This document shows, in pieces, positions 25,657-37,131 of a DNA stretch of 64,000 bases. Position 1 is the stretch's first letter. Each line of letters starts with the position of its first letter. The DNA is from Enoplosus armatus. Its lineage: Eukaryota > Chordata > Actinopteri > Centrarchiformes > Enoplosidae. The notes under the pieces are model-generated. The model saw nothing but the letters and a program-made list of their open reading frames with translations. It did not search any database and was not told the origin of the DNA. The DNA is taken from NCBI RefSeq assembly GCF_043641665.1, contig NC_092191.1:22625066-22689065 (forward strand). Reading direction: 5' to 3'. The position numbers and the translations under genes were made by a program.

Positions 25657-25958
25657 CTGAATCCCTGCGGTCTCTTGGAAGCAGCGACCCAGCATGTTCT
25701 TGGAGCTGACGGGCTGGTACTGGGGGACCTGGTAGCCATGCTGGCTGGGATAAACTACATTGTAGCCGTGGTGCTGGATCTTCTGGCTGCTCTCTCTGTG
25801 GTGGTATCTATAGCTGGTGGATGACGAGGAGCCTGACTGGGTACCTTTCAGCTGGTGCCCGTTGTTGTGGTAGTTGTCCAGCTGAGACACCTGGTGGACC
25901 TGGACGGAGGCCTCTGGAGGATGTTTGATGTGGATGTTGACGATGCTGGGGTTGTACA
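25657..25958 (-). CDS. ltbp1: ltbp1 exon: matrix-binding linker and start of hybrid domain
   Basis: This exon is 302 bases, entered after CCTCCAG in the phase left by the previous exon and left at CAG|GTACGC with complete codons. It encodes about 100 residues. IVNIHIKHPPEASVQVHQVS is nearly identical to mammalian LTBP1. A long Ser/His/Tyr/Gln-rich linker follows, including SGSSSSTSY and HHGYNVVYPSQHGY, and it diverges much more from mammals. The exon closes with LGRCFQET, the first cysteine of the hybrid (TB-like) domain. The linker belongs to the N-terminal region that attaches LTBP1 to fibronectin-rich matrix (family knowledge). Confidence 0.96.
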
Positions 25959-27487
25959 CTGGAGGTACATGGGACAACACGAGCAAGACAAGTATTACAG
26001 TGCGTTATCACCATAAAATAAGGAATTGGCTGGAAGGAATGCGCAATATTGTCGGGGACACTCCACAGACTTCACAAATTAAGATTGGGTCACCCATCAT
26101 GAGCCGGTGGTTGGTGGCTCTGGAGGAGCTTTGTCAAGTCTGATGGCGTATTCACATAATCGCGGGAAAACAGCTGTTGTGCACACGGCCCCCACTATTG
26201 TGAGTGTGGTGTTCTGGGACGGCTCTGTTCCATTGTCCGCAGTGCACCGAGCAGAGCGGCGCAACAACAAATTGGCCTGCTAAGACCAGACCAAATCAGA
26301 TATCAGCGGAATATCAGCACGCAGATGCAGCTACCGGGTGTGTGTTTCAAAAACAATGTTTCGACGTACGTAGCGACCTACTGCTAGCAACATTAGCATT
26401 GTGGCTAAGGTGGCGACCGTCCTGTTTTTCCACTGTAATGTGAATATGCCTCGATAAAAACAACCCTGATTATGTCGTAGTGATGTCTTCGGGGCTTAGA
26501 GATTACATATTTATACAAGAAAAATGTGCGTTACAAATTAGGGGCTTAGCATTAGAAAGATGTGGGCCTCCTGTGTTGCATTATGGGAATTGTAGTATCC
26601 TGCATTTTGGACTTTCTTTGGGTTGGACCAATCTTTTTTTTTTTTTTGTTTTAATTCTTACATATGTTTCACAGACGATCACTATCGACTATCAGAAATT
26701 GAAGAGACCATCGCCAATCCCTTTACCTTCCAGTCATACCAGGTATTGGCAACTGAGCTAATATACAAGCCTGCTCACACAATCCCACCAACTTCATGCA
26801 AGTCCAATACTAAATCACTGGATTACCTCTTTTACAACCAAAAATATATAAGCTTTTAGGGGGCCTGTACATCTACTGCAGAAGTAACACGTCTAATTGC
26901 CTGCTCTTGCACTAACATTTTAAATGCTTGTTCTAACACTGCACCAGAACCGGCTGAAGAGAAAATCTTTTAACATTCAGAAACCCTCATGCAAGAACAC
27001 ACTGACTGAGTGCAATGCTCTCGTCATTTTTTTTTTATGAAAGGCTCGCGTGATTTGTAACTTTTAAATGACCCATTTAAGATTTCTTGGGAGCGTATCA
27101 TTTTCCTGTTCAATCACTGGCCAGAAAACAGTTCTATTGTAGGCCACGGGGGTTATGTTACTCGCTTGAAAGTACACGCAAGTGTTTATTCATGTTTTAG
27201 CCCATTGACTACAAATAACCTCCACTTTCCTGCTGACCACCCTCCTGAGCTGCAGCCTTTCACATTTGTGAATTGGGCTTTTCACCACCTTCCATGCAAC
27301 CTTTGCAATGCGTGACTTGCCGTAAATGGGCTGAAACATGCATCCTTTAGAGGAAGTTGGCTGATAAGGAATAGGAAAGTGTTGCTGCTCTACTTTTTCC
27401 GCCCACGTTCTTTCCATCTGGGTCACAAAACCACTTGTTTAGCCTTTGGCTGTACCACTGGCATCACAGTTGTGCCTCGTTACTCAC
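25959..27487. other. ltbp1 intron (1.53 kb)
   Basis: Contains a short TIR element (26145-26450) directly upstream of the hybrid-domain linker exon. A stretch at about 26560-26600 (GCATTATGGGAATTGTAG) resembles part of repeat family C. Confidence 0.55.
26145..26450. mobile_element. 306-base TIR element, non-autonomous
   Basis: Left end GGCGTATTCACAT, right end reversed GGCATATTCACAT; short inverted repeats with one difference in 13. No clear target duplication was seen. It lies just upstream of the exon at 25657-25958. Confidence 0.5.
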
Positions 27488-27685
27488 CAGGACTCTGGCC
27501 GTTGCTGTAGGTCAGCGGCAGCGTATGTGTGGAGTGGACCTGAGTTTGGCTGTAGCCGCCCGACGTCTGCTGGTGCCCGCTCTGAACTGGCATTTGGCAG
27601 AACTTCCCAGTAAAGTTGGGAGGGCACTGACACTTGTCCCTGGCGCTGCACTTGCCGCCATTTATACACGGCAGGTGACACACCA
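27488..27685 (-). CDS. ltbp1: ltbp1 exon: second EGF-like domain
   Basis: This 198-base exon is entered after TTCACAG (two bases completing Val) and left at CCTG|GTGAGT. It encodes about 65 residues. It opens with VVCHLPCINGGKCSARDKC and completes a six-cysteine EGF-like domain ending FTGKFC, very close to mammalian LTBP1. The domain lacks a D-x-D-E calcium signature, as expected at this position. A sequon (NFT) lies inside the domain. The second half is a Gln/Ser/Thr-rich linker containing HSTHTLPLT, another LTBP1-specific block, and ends NGQSP. It is shared by both isoforms. Confidence 0.96.
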
Positions 27686-28689
27686 CTGTGAAGAGAAAAA
27701 AAGAACAAGCAGATCATGCCGATGCGCTCACGCTCCCGCACACAAACGCACCTCTGAGCGCATTTGGATTCACATTTGTGAGACTTTTCAACATCATCTG
27801 TCAATAATTAGGCCTAAGCACGTCATAGTCGGATTGGGCCGCATCTAGAAGCTAAGCCCCAGGACTCATAAACACAGATGGGGAAAAAGTGGAAGGCAGG
27901 TTGCTCTGTGTCTGTGTGGCTTTGTGTGATGCATTGAGTGCTGATGCAAAACTCAGGGAATCTAAAATGCGCATGTCAGCCTATTCACAAGATCTGCTGT
28001 CAGATATCGATCATTAAAAAAATAAACACTAAGCAAACATGCATGTTATCAAAAAGACAATGTCATTGTTTTTTACCGAGGCCCACTGAGTATTATTGAT
28101 TCTGACTGGCTGGAAGGTGTGGATGAACTTTTAGTAACTGGACAGTATAACCGGACGTCTATAAGTGTGTTTCCATCCACCTGTTTTTATGCACATTTTC
28201 AATCTGGAGTGAAAATAAAGTGAAAATGCCAATTGAAATATTGCAAAAGTTGGTGAGTAAGTAAAAAGCAAAATGTGCAACAGCAAAAGACTTAGAAAGG
28301 ACGAATAAATCCAGATGTACACAAGGCGTGACTTTAATGTGTACTGGACGATGAGGAGACAACGTTCCTCAAATATATACATAAAACAGAAATGCCACAT
28401 TTTCATCATTATATCCGCTGGGAATACCGTTTTGATAACACTGTGAAGTAGAATGAAGCATTATTGAGAACATAGCATATAGAGAACAATAGCCCCGGCT
28501 AGCAAGTTGAACAGCAGGAACTCTGAGGACCAGGAACTGAGGTTGTTGGTAATTAAAGAAGAAATTAGTTGAGTGATTGATGATAGAATGACTGATATTT
28601 GTAATGAATTCCATGATCGCAATGGATGATGTGGGGGGGGGGGGCTAAGGACCACCCGGTGCTGCCCCCACAGAGCAACTCGTCAGGTC

Positions 28690-30060
28690 TCCCAAAAAAA
28701 CTAAATTTTCTCTGTATTAAGTTGAAACGGACTATCAAGTATATGGTATCCATCAGTCTTTATTTCACACTGAATATAAATGAAACTTTGCTTTCAATTC
28801 ACAATTTAACTTAAAAATTGCATTGCCAAAAATATTGGTACCCTTAAATTAATGCTTTGTAATACAGCCTTTGGAGGGCCATAACTGTAAGCAAGCGCTT
28901 TCTGTAACTCTGAATAAGGTTTCTACGCTTCTCCACTGGTAGTTTGGCCCACTCTACTTGAGCACACTGCTCCAGTTCTCTCAGATTTGATGGGTGCCGT
29001 CTCCTAACTGCAAGTTTTAGCTTTTTCCCTAGATGTTCGATGGGATTCAGTTTAGGACTCATAGCAGACCACTTCAGAACGTTCCCAATGTTTTCTTCTC
29101 AACCATTTCTTGGGAGCTTTTTGATGTATGTTCGGGGTCATTATCCTGCTGGAAGACCCATGAACCACACTTGTATGTTTCGCTCCAAAATGCCTCGACA
29201 GCCTTCTGATTTTATTGTTCCCTGCACAGATTCAAGGCACCCAGCGCCTGAGGCGACCCCATAACCTCACTGAGCCTCCTCCATGTTTCACGATACGCGC
29301 TTTTCTTTTCTTCGTTTTTTTTTCTTACCAAAAAGCTCTAATTTTGTGTCATCTGTCCAAAGCACACTCTCCCAGAAGGACTGTCGCTTGTCAACATGCA
29401 TTTTGGCATTTCTTCTACCATGGAGCCCATTTTTATTCAGACAGCGGGCGGCTGGTGCGACTTGAAACTACGGTACCTTAAACTTGAAGATCAGCTTGGA
29501 TCTGTAATCAAGTTTTCCTCGGTTCTTTTCTCGACCATTCGAGCAATGCTTCTGTTCAATCCCGGGCCAGTTTTCCTCTTGTGACCACGTCCAGACATGT
29601 TGGCTATAGTCCCATGAGTCTGAGTTAATAATATTGGCAACAGTGGTCACAGGAACATCAAGCTCTTGGAGACGGTCTTGTAACCTTTACGTTGCCCATG
29701 ATTGGCTATTTCCTTTTATCTAATCTCTCTTCAGACCACTCTCTGCTTTTCCTTCTGTTTTCCATGTTCAATGCGATGCACACTGTGGCACAAAACAGCA
29801 GATTGAGTAAGTTTCTTTTAAACCGGCTGTACGAGTGATTATAAGATTGAAAACACCTTCTAACTTCTAAAGAGTACCAATAATTTTGTCCAAGCTATTT
29901 CAGAATGTCTTTGTAGAATAAGCATGAATTTCCACAACTTTTTAGCTTTGTTCCACTGTAAACCGAACATAAACATCTACTGATAATAAAATATCTTTTA
30001 AAATCAACACTGTTCAGTGCAAATGCTGCTTTATTATAATAGGTACCAATATTTCCAGCC
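28690..30060 (-). mobile_element. Tc1-like element relic with long inverted ends
   Basis: Minus-strand frames show a decayed Tc1-like transposase: GRGHKRKTGPGLNRSIARMV (about 29535-29600), ESVLWTDDTKLELFG (about 29325-29370, first Asp), GSWVFQQDNDPEHTSKSSQE (about 29104-29165, second Asp) and SPKLNPIEHLGKKLKLAVRR (about 28995-29060, catalytic Glu). Matching AAAAATATTGGTACCC and its inverse near 28827 and 29876-29890, plus another GGTACC copy near 30040, suggest long ends with internal repeats. Boundaries are approximate. Its sense strand is the same as that of ltbp1. Confidence 0.8.
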
Positions 30061-30520
30061 ACGTCTGTCCGTATGTATGTACCATACTCAGTTCAATATG
30101 GTCCATAAGATTGGCGCAACAGTGAAAAAAGCACTAGAAACTGGAATCTGGGCACTTACAAACACATCTAAGCTCCGTTCCATTGCCTGTTTGAACTCTG
30201 TAATGAATTCTGAGTTAACAGCAAGATCCCAGACACACAGACAAAACAAGATTCGTGGTTCAAGGCTTTATTTGACTTCTCTCCCATCTTGTGCTGATGC
30301 ATTTCGACTGTCTTCGTATCTTTCCCTTCCAAAGAAACTCAAACCTCAAAAAGTCTGATGAGAAATGACACAAGTCTGTGAACAGGAAAGTGATTTTGTG
30401 ATTTATATGCAACAACAAAAAAAACCTCCTCCAATGGAAGCCATTACTCACATCGCCCTACAGACATCTGCAACGGGTTGCCACGTCATTACATATTTAG
30501 CTTACTGCCCAAACCGTCTA

Positions 30521-30536
30521 CCCCCCCCCCCCCCCC
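30521..30536 (+). repeat. 16-base C run
   Basis: Pure C. Confidence 0.95.
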
Positions 30537-32344
30537 GCCACCATTTTATCACCATGGGGTCAGAATTAACCAACGTTGAACTCAAGGCAAAACATTTCTA
30601 CATTTCAACATACTTCACTCCCGGGAATCCACCAGTCACTGTGATTCCCCTGACTTGGTAATTTAAGACTGTAGTCCATGTCAAGACAATTCTCATTGAA
30701 TTAACAACAATATGAAAGACTTCAAAATGTTCACTCAGCGCTTCAACACACAGCCGTGGTGGTAACCACTTGGCCTTCTCACCTAATCTAACCATCGCCA
30801 AAGATCTGATTTTCTGGCTTCAAGCCACTGAAACAATTGACTGAGTGGAAATGTGCAAAATGTCCATGTCCAGGAAGGAAGAAAAATGTCTTTGGGGGAA
30901 TATCAGAAAAGCGCCTTTTCGTCTCAGCTGGGTGGTCTGCATGTCATGTCATGAAGAGCAAGGACCACAGCAGCATCTAACCAGGCTGAAGCGACATTTG
31001 CAGGTACTGCCTGAGACAGAACGCTGTCATTACTGCTTCATGCGAGATTTGACTTGGCTGTATCAAAATAAGGGGTGTAAACTAGGGGGTGCCGAAACCT
31101 AAATATACATTTCTTCCTTTCGGTTTGGATTTTTCTTTTCTAAAAGAACAGAGCAGATATGTGTACTGTAGCAGACCAAAAAAAAAAAAGCTATTTAATT
31201 TCAGTTTGACTTGAAATTGTTGGAATGACCACATTCAAGACGGCAATTGCGAGGTCAGATATGACCTATCAGTGTCATAAGCCTCTTTCAAAACACAACG
31301 AGGAGTAAAGGAGTTTTTGCCAAAAGTCCGCAAGCTGAGGCAAGAGCAATATTATTATAAATAACAACATATGCAATTGGTTATTGTGCTCTCCATGATA
31401 ATAGTTAACTGTGCTTTCCATCCATAATAATGGTAGTCAAACAAAACTATAGGAAGTCTATGTATGCTAGATTAATAACGCACCAGCTAGTTGAAATCAT
31501 ATTTGAAAAGAGACCTGAAACTCAATGAGTATGCCTTATCTTTCAATTCTAGCATCATTGTCGGAGAATAATACAATCATACAGTGTCAACTACACGTTA
31601 AAAAAGAAAGTCGTTTCTGCAAAAAGCTCCACATCGGATGGTTCGAGCAGCCTGTGTGTAGCCTCAACCCAGCGTGACAAAAAGCTAAGCCAGCCACTTC
31701 TGCGCAGTATCCCGGCCTTGCCATTCGCAAAACACCCCATTTCACCTCCCACACCAAAATCTGTTTGTTTTAATCCAACTGCAAATGGCTCGATATTGTC
31801 TGGACTGCAGCTGACACAAATGAGCTGGCAGCTACAGGCGTCTTTAATAAAAGGAAGCACGAGCAGAGGGCCAGAAAGCTCTCAGCACTTGGCGAGCCGC
31901 TGCACTCACCTAGGAGAAAATATGCCAGAGGATCTGGAAAAACACCACTTAAATCCACTCTCCAGGGGCTGCGGCGGGCCAAATGGGATACACATACAAC
32001 AGGCCGAATCATTCAGATTTGAAAAGTAATCCTCATAAGGGGTATCAAGTCATTCCCTGAATATTTCCCGCTATCACCAAACTATCATCAGTTGGCCAAG
32101 TAGTTTTCACTCCGCCTTTGCCATGAACTAGATTTTCTCCACCATCTGCGATCTATTTTTTATGTGGTGAGAGGGAAACAAAAAGGAAGCAAACTCTTTA
32201 CACATGTATGTGACAAGAAACATTTTTCCAATACCCCTCATTGTCAAATATGGTGCAAGGTGTTGTTTTTCAAGAAAAGACAAAACAGGAAGTAGAACAG
32301 GGTCAAATAATCTGGGGAAAATGTATGCACTTCATCAGCGGATG

Positions 32345-32450
32345 AAATTTCAATTTCAATTCAATTTCAATGTTATTTATATAACGCCAAATCACAACAG
32401 TTCCCACCATGAGCAAGCACTTTGGCAACAGTGGCAAGGAAAAACTTGTT
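32345..32450 (-). repeat. retroposon 3' tail, reversed
   Basis: TTCAATTTCAATTCAA followed by TTATTTATATAACGCCAAAT matches the tail at 43763-43865 in the same orientation. Confidence 0.6.
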
Positions 32451-32459
32451 AAACTGGTG

Positions 32460-32477
32460 CCCCCCCCCCCCCCCCCC
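32460..32477 (+). repeat. 18-base C run
   Basis: Pure C, beside the retroposon tail at 32345-32450. Confidence 0.95.
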
Positions 32478-32550
32478 AACGGTTTGGTTTCTTTTCACAC
32501 AGGACAAAAAAAATGTCTGCACCAACCGTGGTACGGTGCAAGAGGAAACG

Positions 32551-32650
32551 TCAGAGGATCACCAAAGCCATTAGGCTTCATCCTCTGGGGACCACGAATG
32601 TCTGCAAAATTTGATGGCAATGGCCGACCAACATTGCCTGACGATACTTA
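32551..32650 (+). repeat. dispersed repeat family A, copy 6
   Basis: GTCAGAGGATCACCAAAGCC, TCATCCTCTGGGGACCACGA, ATGTCTGCAAAATTTGATGG and CCGACCAACATTGCC belong to the middle and 3' part of the family. Confidence 0.65.
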
Positions 32651-34453
32651 GCTTTTGTGCGGCTAAAAAAGCACCAGGAAAACATCAAGCTTGTTGCAGG
32701 AGAGGAGTGAATGCCAGAAAAAAACTATGCTTTTCAGCAATGGAGCTAGTAACTACAAGATATTTGCAGTCTCGTACATTGAAAAACTCAAGATAAGTAC
32801 CAGTCCTGAAAGTACAGTAAAACATTGGGTGACTTTAAACGTCAGTAGCATACAAAGTTTTCTTTTAGTTTACCATTATATAACTAGAAACAGTGTGACA
32901 GAAACAGAGACATGAAAAACAGAGATACAGCCAGTCAGGCTTAGAGACAATCAGACAGATGGATGAAGAACTGGGCTGGTGTCCCAGGGAGCATTTTTCT
33001 GCTGATTAGCTGGTGAAAAGCCCTGAGGCATCTATCTAACGTATAACCAGACTACATTTGGTTGAAGAGAACGTTTATTTTACTGCGATATGCTCATTAT
33101 TCCAAGTAAGTGATAAATACTCCACAATACAAGATCCATCTAAAATTACAAAACATTTTCATACTTTCTACCGTCCCGTCTGGACTACAAATAAGCTTTC
33201 GGCTCCCCAGTTCCTTGGCTCGGGTCCGCACCCCGTCACACAGGCGGAGAAAGACGGAGGAAGGAGGGGGAGAAAGGCTGAGGGCAGGGGAGGAGTGAAG
33301 CAAGCCCGGACAGGCACATGAGACTGAAGCTGTATTTCTCCAGCGTCAGTCGGATCCAGGTGAATCGGCTACATTCTGTGCTGCCTGACGCAGCCAACAG
33401 TCGAACCCGACAAACGAGCCACCATCACTGCCGTGGCACCTCCCATGTAAACACGCATGTAACACTGCAATGTCAATTATCCCCAACCTCAGAACTTTTG
33501 CCAACAAATCTACCAAACAGATTTTTCATAGTCATCAACTGCCATTAAAATTATAATCTAAAAAAAACGTAAACTTTATAAAATTGAGTCCAGTTTTGGT
33601 GGAGAGGAAGACATATTTTCTGTTCCGTGCTGGTGGTGTCAGCTGCTCCAACAACACAGCTTAACTTTAAAAAAAAACGCAATGTGTTTACTCCATGAAT
33701 GATTTCTTTCCTTTATAAATTTCCTTTAAATCGCAACATTTACAGTCCAACTTTTAAGTGTAAATGTGTTCAGTTCCACTTTTGTTGACAACAAGTGATT
33801 TACTTTCCATTTTGTTTTTTATTTGACATTCAGTGCTAGTGCTAAGCCACAAACGGAAAGAGTGCTACCAACAGAAAGTGACGCTCCATCAACAGAGAAT
33901 CCAAGGTGAAGAAGTATTCTCTGAAAAGTGCAATACAGATACATCATTGCGCAGATTGTGGTAAAAAAATATATTTTTTTAAATGAAATCAGGTTCAGAA
34001 TTTTTTTTATAAACTCTGCAGTGAAGAGTTATTGTCATTGCGTTAAAACATATTCTGACTGCCTCAGAGCCCAGTCAATGATTGGCGAGATTGATTGTAA
34101 GATTTCTTTGGATGCTCACCTACCAACATAATTCACATTTATCTACATTTGTCAAAAACCCAAAGGAGAAATTTGATTGGGTGTGCTCCAAAGTTGCGCT
34201 TGCAGGTGGTGCATACAGTCTGCCATGGACCGTCCATCTGCGTGGACTCTCACTGGCATGGGCAGGTGACGAAGAAGTTCTTCTAAAAAGTTTTATGCTG
34301 TTTTTACTTGTTCCAAGTTTTAAAGCGTTACATGAAAGGACTTTTAATTGCCCTTGTGTATGAAATGTGCCACACAAATAAACGTGCCTTGCGTGCCTAC
34401 ATGGACGTTGAAAGTGTAGTATGTAAGATTTGTAAGACTTTCCCGGAGCCTAG

Positions 34454-34460
<7 letters not shown>

Positions 34461-34498
<38 letters not shown>
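34461..34498 (+). repeat. (TG)n microsatellite
   Basis: Pure TG, about 19 units. Confidence 0.95.
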
Positions 34499-34624
34499 AC
34501 CTCAATGTGGAGTCAATGGGATGAAGGGCAAGAGCAGGGAAAGAGACCCTATTGTGAAGCAAGCCTCGGAACACAAGCGCAAGGTCAGATATTAAAACGT
34601 TTTTATCCATGCTAGTGGCAGAGT

Positions 34625-34772
34625 GGGATGGCAATGTCAGTCGGTTTGGTTCAGACCGAAACATCTCAACAAAATCTCAACAGCTACTGGATGGATTATC
34701 GTGAAACTTTGGTGAACCCTTAATGTTTCATCTTGCACCTTCAGGCCAAAATTCTAATTTGTCCAATACCTT
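34625..34772 (-). repeat. dispersed repeat family A, copy 7, reversed
   Basis: TGGCAATGTCAGTCGGTTTG, AAATCTCAACAGCTACTGGA and TTCTAATTTGTCCAATACC are the reversed family blocks. It is the only copy in this orientation. Confidence 0.6.
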
Positions 34773-36169
34773 TTTTTTTTCTGACCAAATACTTCAAAAC
34801 CAGCAACCACACGAACAACGTTTGGGCTATGTGCCTGTGAGCAACTTTAATTGGAAGGAATCTTGAAACAACAGTACCCGAGTCTGTTTCATGACTGATG
34901 GCAAACCATGCCAAAGGTATCTTTCACAGCTATTATTCAGCCGGAGAAAAAAGTAAATAAAACTGAATTATCAAGAGAATAGCTTGGTCCATTTTGGACC
35001 CTCTAGCGTGGCCACCTTCTCAGAGGTCATCGTGGTGAAGGCATTTGGTTATTGGTCCTCAAATTCTCATGTCGAAGCAAAGCTAAATTGATTTAACTGC
35101 CACGAGTGAACCCAGGTATCACTACACATCCATTCCAGTAAACAGAAGAAAACCATCCCTCCAGGTCATCCAGAGTTAACAGTCTGGTGGGGGAGGGTGT
35201 GTGGGGGGGGTTTCTGTTTGAGCTGGTGTTGCTCCAGTCATACTAATTTGTTCGACTGAGTCAAACAGGAATTCATCTTGTTCCGCTCTTCCCGTGTTTC
35301 TGCATGTGTCAGAGCCGGAGACACTGATCTGCTCCTTGTAAGGACTGAGACAGGTTCAGACACAGCTTGCCGAGTCTGTGCAACACATTAAAGAACACCC
35401 ACGTCATGTGCTCACTTACACAGGAGCTGTTTCATCATATCCTGAGGTGGCAATCTTATTGTATACCCTCAATTCAAGTACATTTACACTACGCTTGTGA
35501 GTTGCTACCTGACACTTTAAACCAATCTAACCATGCTACAATTTTCTTCCAAACATACATACAATGCATCTTGAAACTGTAAAAGCTGTGATCCATCTTG
35601 ATTGACAGGTATCAAGATGGATACATTGGCTAGTCAAACAGTGTGTACATATTGTACTCTGCCGACCATGAAGTCTACACGTTTGTTAGCCAAGAAAAAT
35701 TCCCTGCGACTGAATTTGAACATTTCTATCCAACTTTTTATTTAACACCTTTGGGAATACACATCTCAATGGCGGAATTCGTCATCTCGTCAGTCTTACC
35801 CAAAGTCAGATGAGCATACCAATGTCAATTTACAGTAATGTCCATCTGTCCAGTACAGAGATAGGTCAGGTGAACATGGTTAGCCTATTTTAAATCAGAC
35901 CCCAGGAAGCAGGGGGAAACCGCTAGCTTAATGGCATTAAAAGTGAGAAAGAAATACCTTCTAACAACTCCGTTCTGATTCACACTCCAATCCAGAAGGT
36001 GGAACCTTCTGCAGAAGTGATTGGCCAGTTAGCTGGCTAACCCTGATTGGATGTTTGATTCAGACCTGGTCCAGGTTTTCAAAAGACTAAATACAAAGGG
36101 GGGCGGGTGCTCACAGACACACTTTTTTTTATAAGGGAGCCCTTCAATTAGATATTGGTAGTGCAATGG

Positions 36170-36235
36170 TCAAAATTAGTTATTTCGACCGAAGTTATAA
36201 GTCAATAATATTGCCTACTGTAGCTTTAAAAGAAG
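36170..36235 (-). repeat. repeat family D, copy
   Basis: AATATTGCCTACTGTAGCTT is the reverse of AAGCTACAGTAGGCATACTA at 63405; both flank AT-rich sequence. Confidence 0.45.
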
Positions 36236-36645
36236 CTAACACTCCATAGAGATGAGGGGAAATGCAGAATTGGGTGATAATTCTCTGTGGGTTCGTCACC
36301 ACGAGTGACTCCTTTCCTTTTACACATAGTGATTAGATCCATTGTCAATGTGAAAATATTGACTCCTGCAGCTTTAAAGTTCTATGTGATAACTTGGTAC
36401 ACAAAAGGTCAGGTTGTCTATTGCACTTATACTGCAATGACGTTATACAATAAGTAAGCGTGGCCGCCTGGTTTTTGCCAGTCAACATTGTTATTTTTTT
36501 TAATTCAGCTCATTTTCAACAGCAGATCACTTGCTTTGTAGCACTAGAATTTTTGCACCAGTGTAGACCACAGGTTTTCTGCAAGGAGTTCATTTAAGCT
36601 AAATGCTTTGCTAGGGTTAACAGCTTTAATACCACAGCTGGCTAG

Positions 36646-36648
<3 letters not shown>

Positions 36649-36676
<28 letters not shown>
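36649..36676 (+). repeat. (TG)n microsatellite near the shared exon
   Basis: About 14 TG units, 60 bases past the donor of the exon at 36737-36980. Confidence 0.95.
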
Positions 36677-36736
36677 GACAAGTCAGTGCTGATTTGTCCT
36701 GAAACCAAGTAAGCAACAAAACTCCGGATCACTTAC

Positions 36737-36980
36737 CTACTCTGAAGTTGGGTGCTGTCAGGGTGTCTGTAGCATGCCCGTTCTCACTGATTATGGTGGT
36801 GGTGTTTCCCAGTTCGCAGTTGTTGTGACATCTGCCTCCTATGCAGGTTAATTTGCAGATGGTTGGCGTGAAGACCACCTTGATCCTTCCTGTATGGTTG
36901 CCCACTGCCGCCGAAAACACGGCGCAAACCAAGAGGAGGGGGAGGGAGAGCACACGAACTTTGGTTAGTCTTTGATCCAT
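36737..36980 (-). CDS. ltbp1: ltbp1 first exon of short isoform / shared exon of long isoform
   Basis: From the ATG at 36980 the exon encodes 81 codons plus one base before the donor G|GTAAGT. The first ~25 residues are a signal peptide: MDQRLTK, a hydrophobic core [12 protein letters not shown], then SAAVG. The shared region follows, with GRIKVVFTP, four cysteines (C-x3-C-x4-C-x3-C) and NFRV before the donor; this block is highly characteristic of LTBP1. Two N-glycosylation sequons are visible (NHT, NTT). Start context has G at +4 but T at -3, so it is moderate. An internal AG at 36906-36905 lets long-isoform transcripts enter at 36904 in the same frame. The short isoform therefore has its own secretion signal and promoter. 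Confidence 0.95.
36905..36906 (-). promoter_or_regulatory. ltbp1: intra-exonic 3' splice acceptor for the long isoform
   Basis: AG at 36906-36905 is followed by TGGGCAACC. Entry at 36904 supplies TG to complete the G carried out of exon 44775-44920, giving Val and then GNHTG in frame. Upstream (36910-36955) is a long pyrimidine-rich run that also encodes the signal-peptide core. An intra-exonic acceptor in the short-isoform first exon is the known mammalian LTBP1 arrangement. The phase match is seen directly; its use in this fish is inferred. Confidence 0.85.
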
Positions 36981-37125
36981 TGAAAAATGTTAAATCACTT
37001 TCAAGTCCAAGCTCGTACAATCGGCTGGTGAGGCTTCAGTCAAAACGACCCAAGGAAAAAAAAGGAAAAAAATCTACTATGTAATTTTCAATTTTGAAAA
37101 ACTTGTGATGTGTCTCCTCCCTGCA

Positions 37126-37131
37126 CTTATA
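37126..37131 (-). promoter_or_regulatory. candidate TATA-like box for the short-isoform promoter
   Basis: Reading the minus strand, CGTATAAGTGC sits about 150 bases upstream of the short-isoform ATG. If used, it would place transcription start near 37100 and give a 5' UTR of roughly 120 bases. This is a short motif match only; no initiator or CpG-rich block supports it. The promoter could equally be TATA-less. Confidence 0.25.

Larger units (their letters stand above)
27686..36736. other. ltbp1 intron (9.05 kb)
   Basis: Contains the Tc1-like relic 28690-30060, C/G runs (28633-28644, 30521-30536, 32460-32477), a LINE/SINE tail copy (32345-32450), family A repeats (32551-32650, 34625-34772 reversed) and TG microsatellites (34461-34498, 36649-36676). 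30100-32300 and 35000-36100 look unique, with no gene. Confidence 0.65.
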
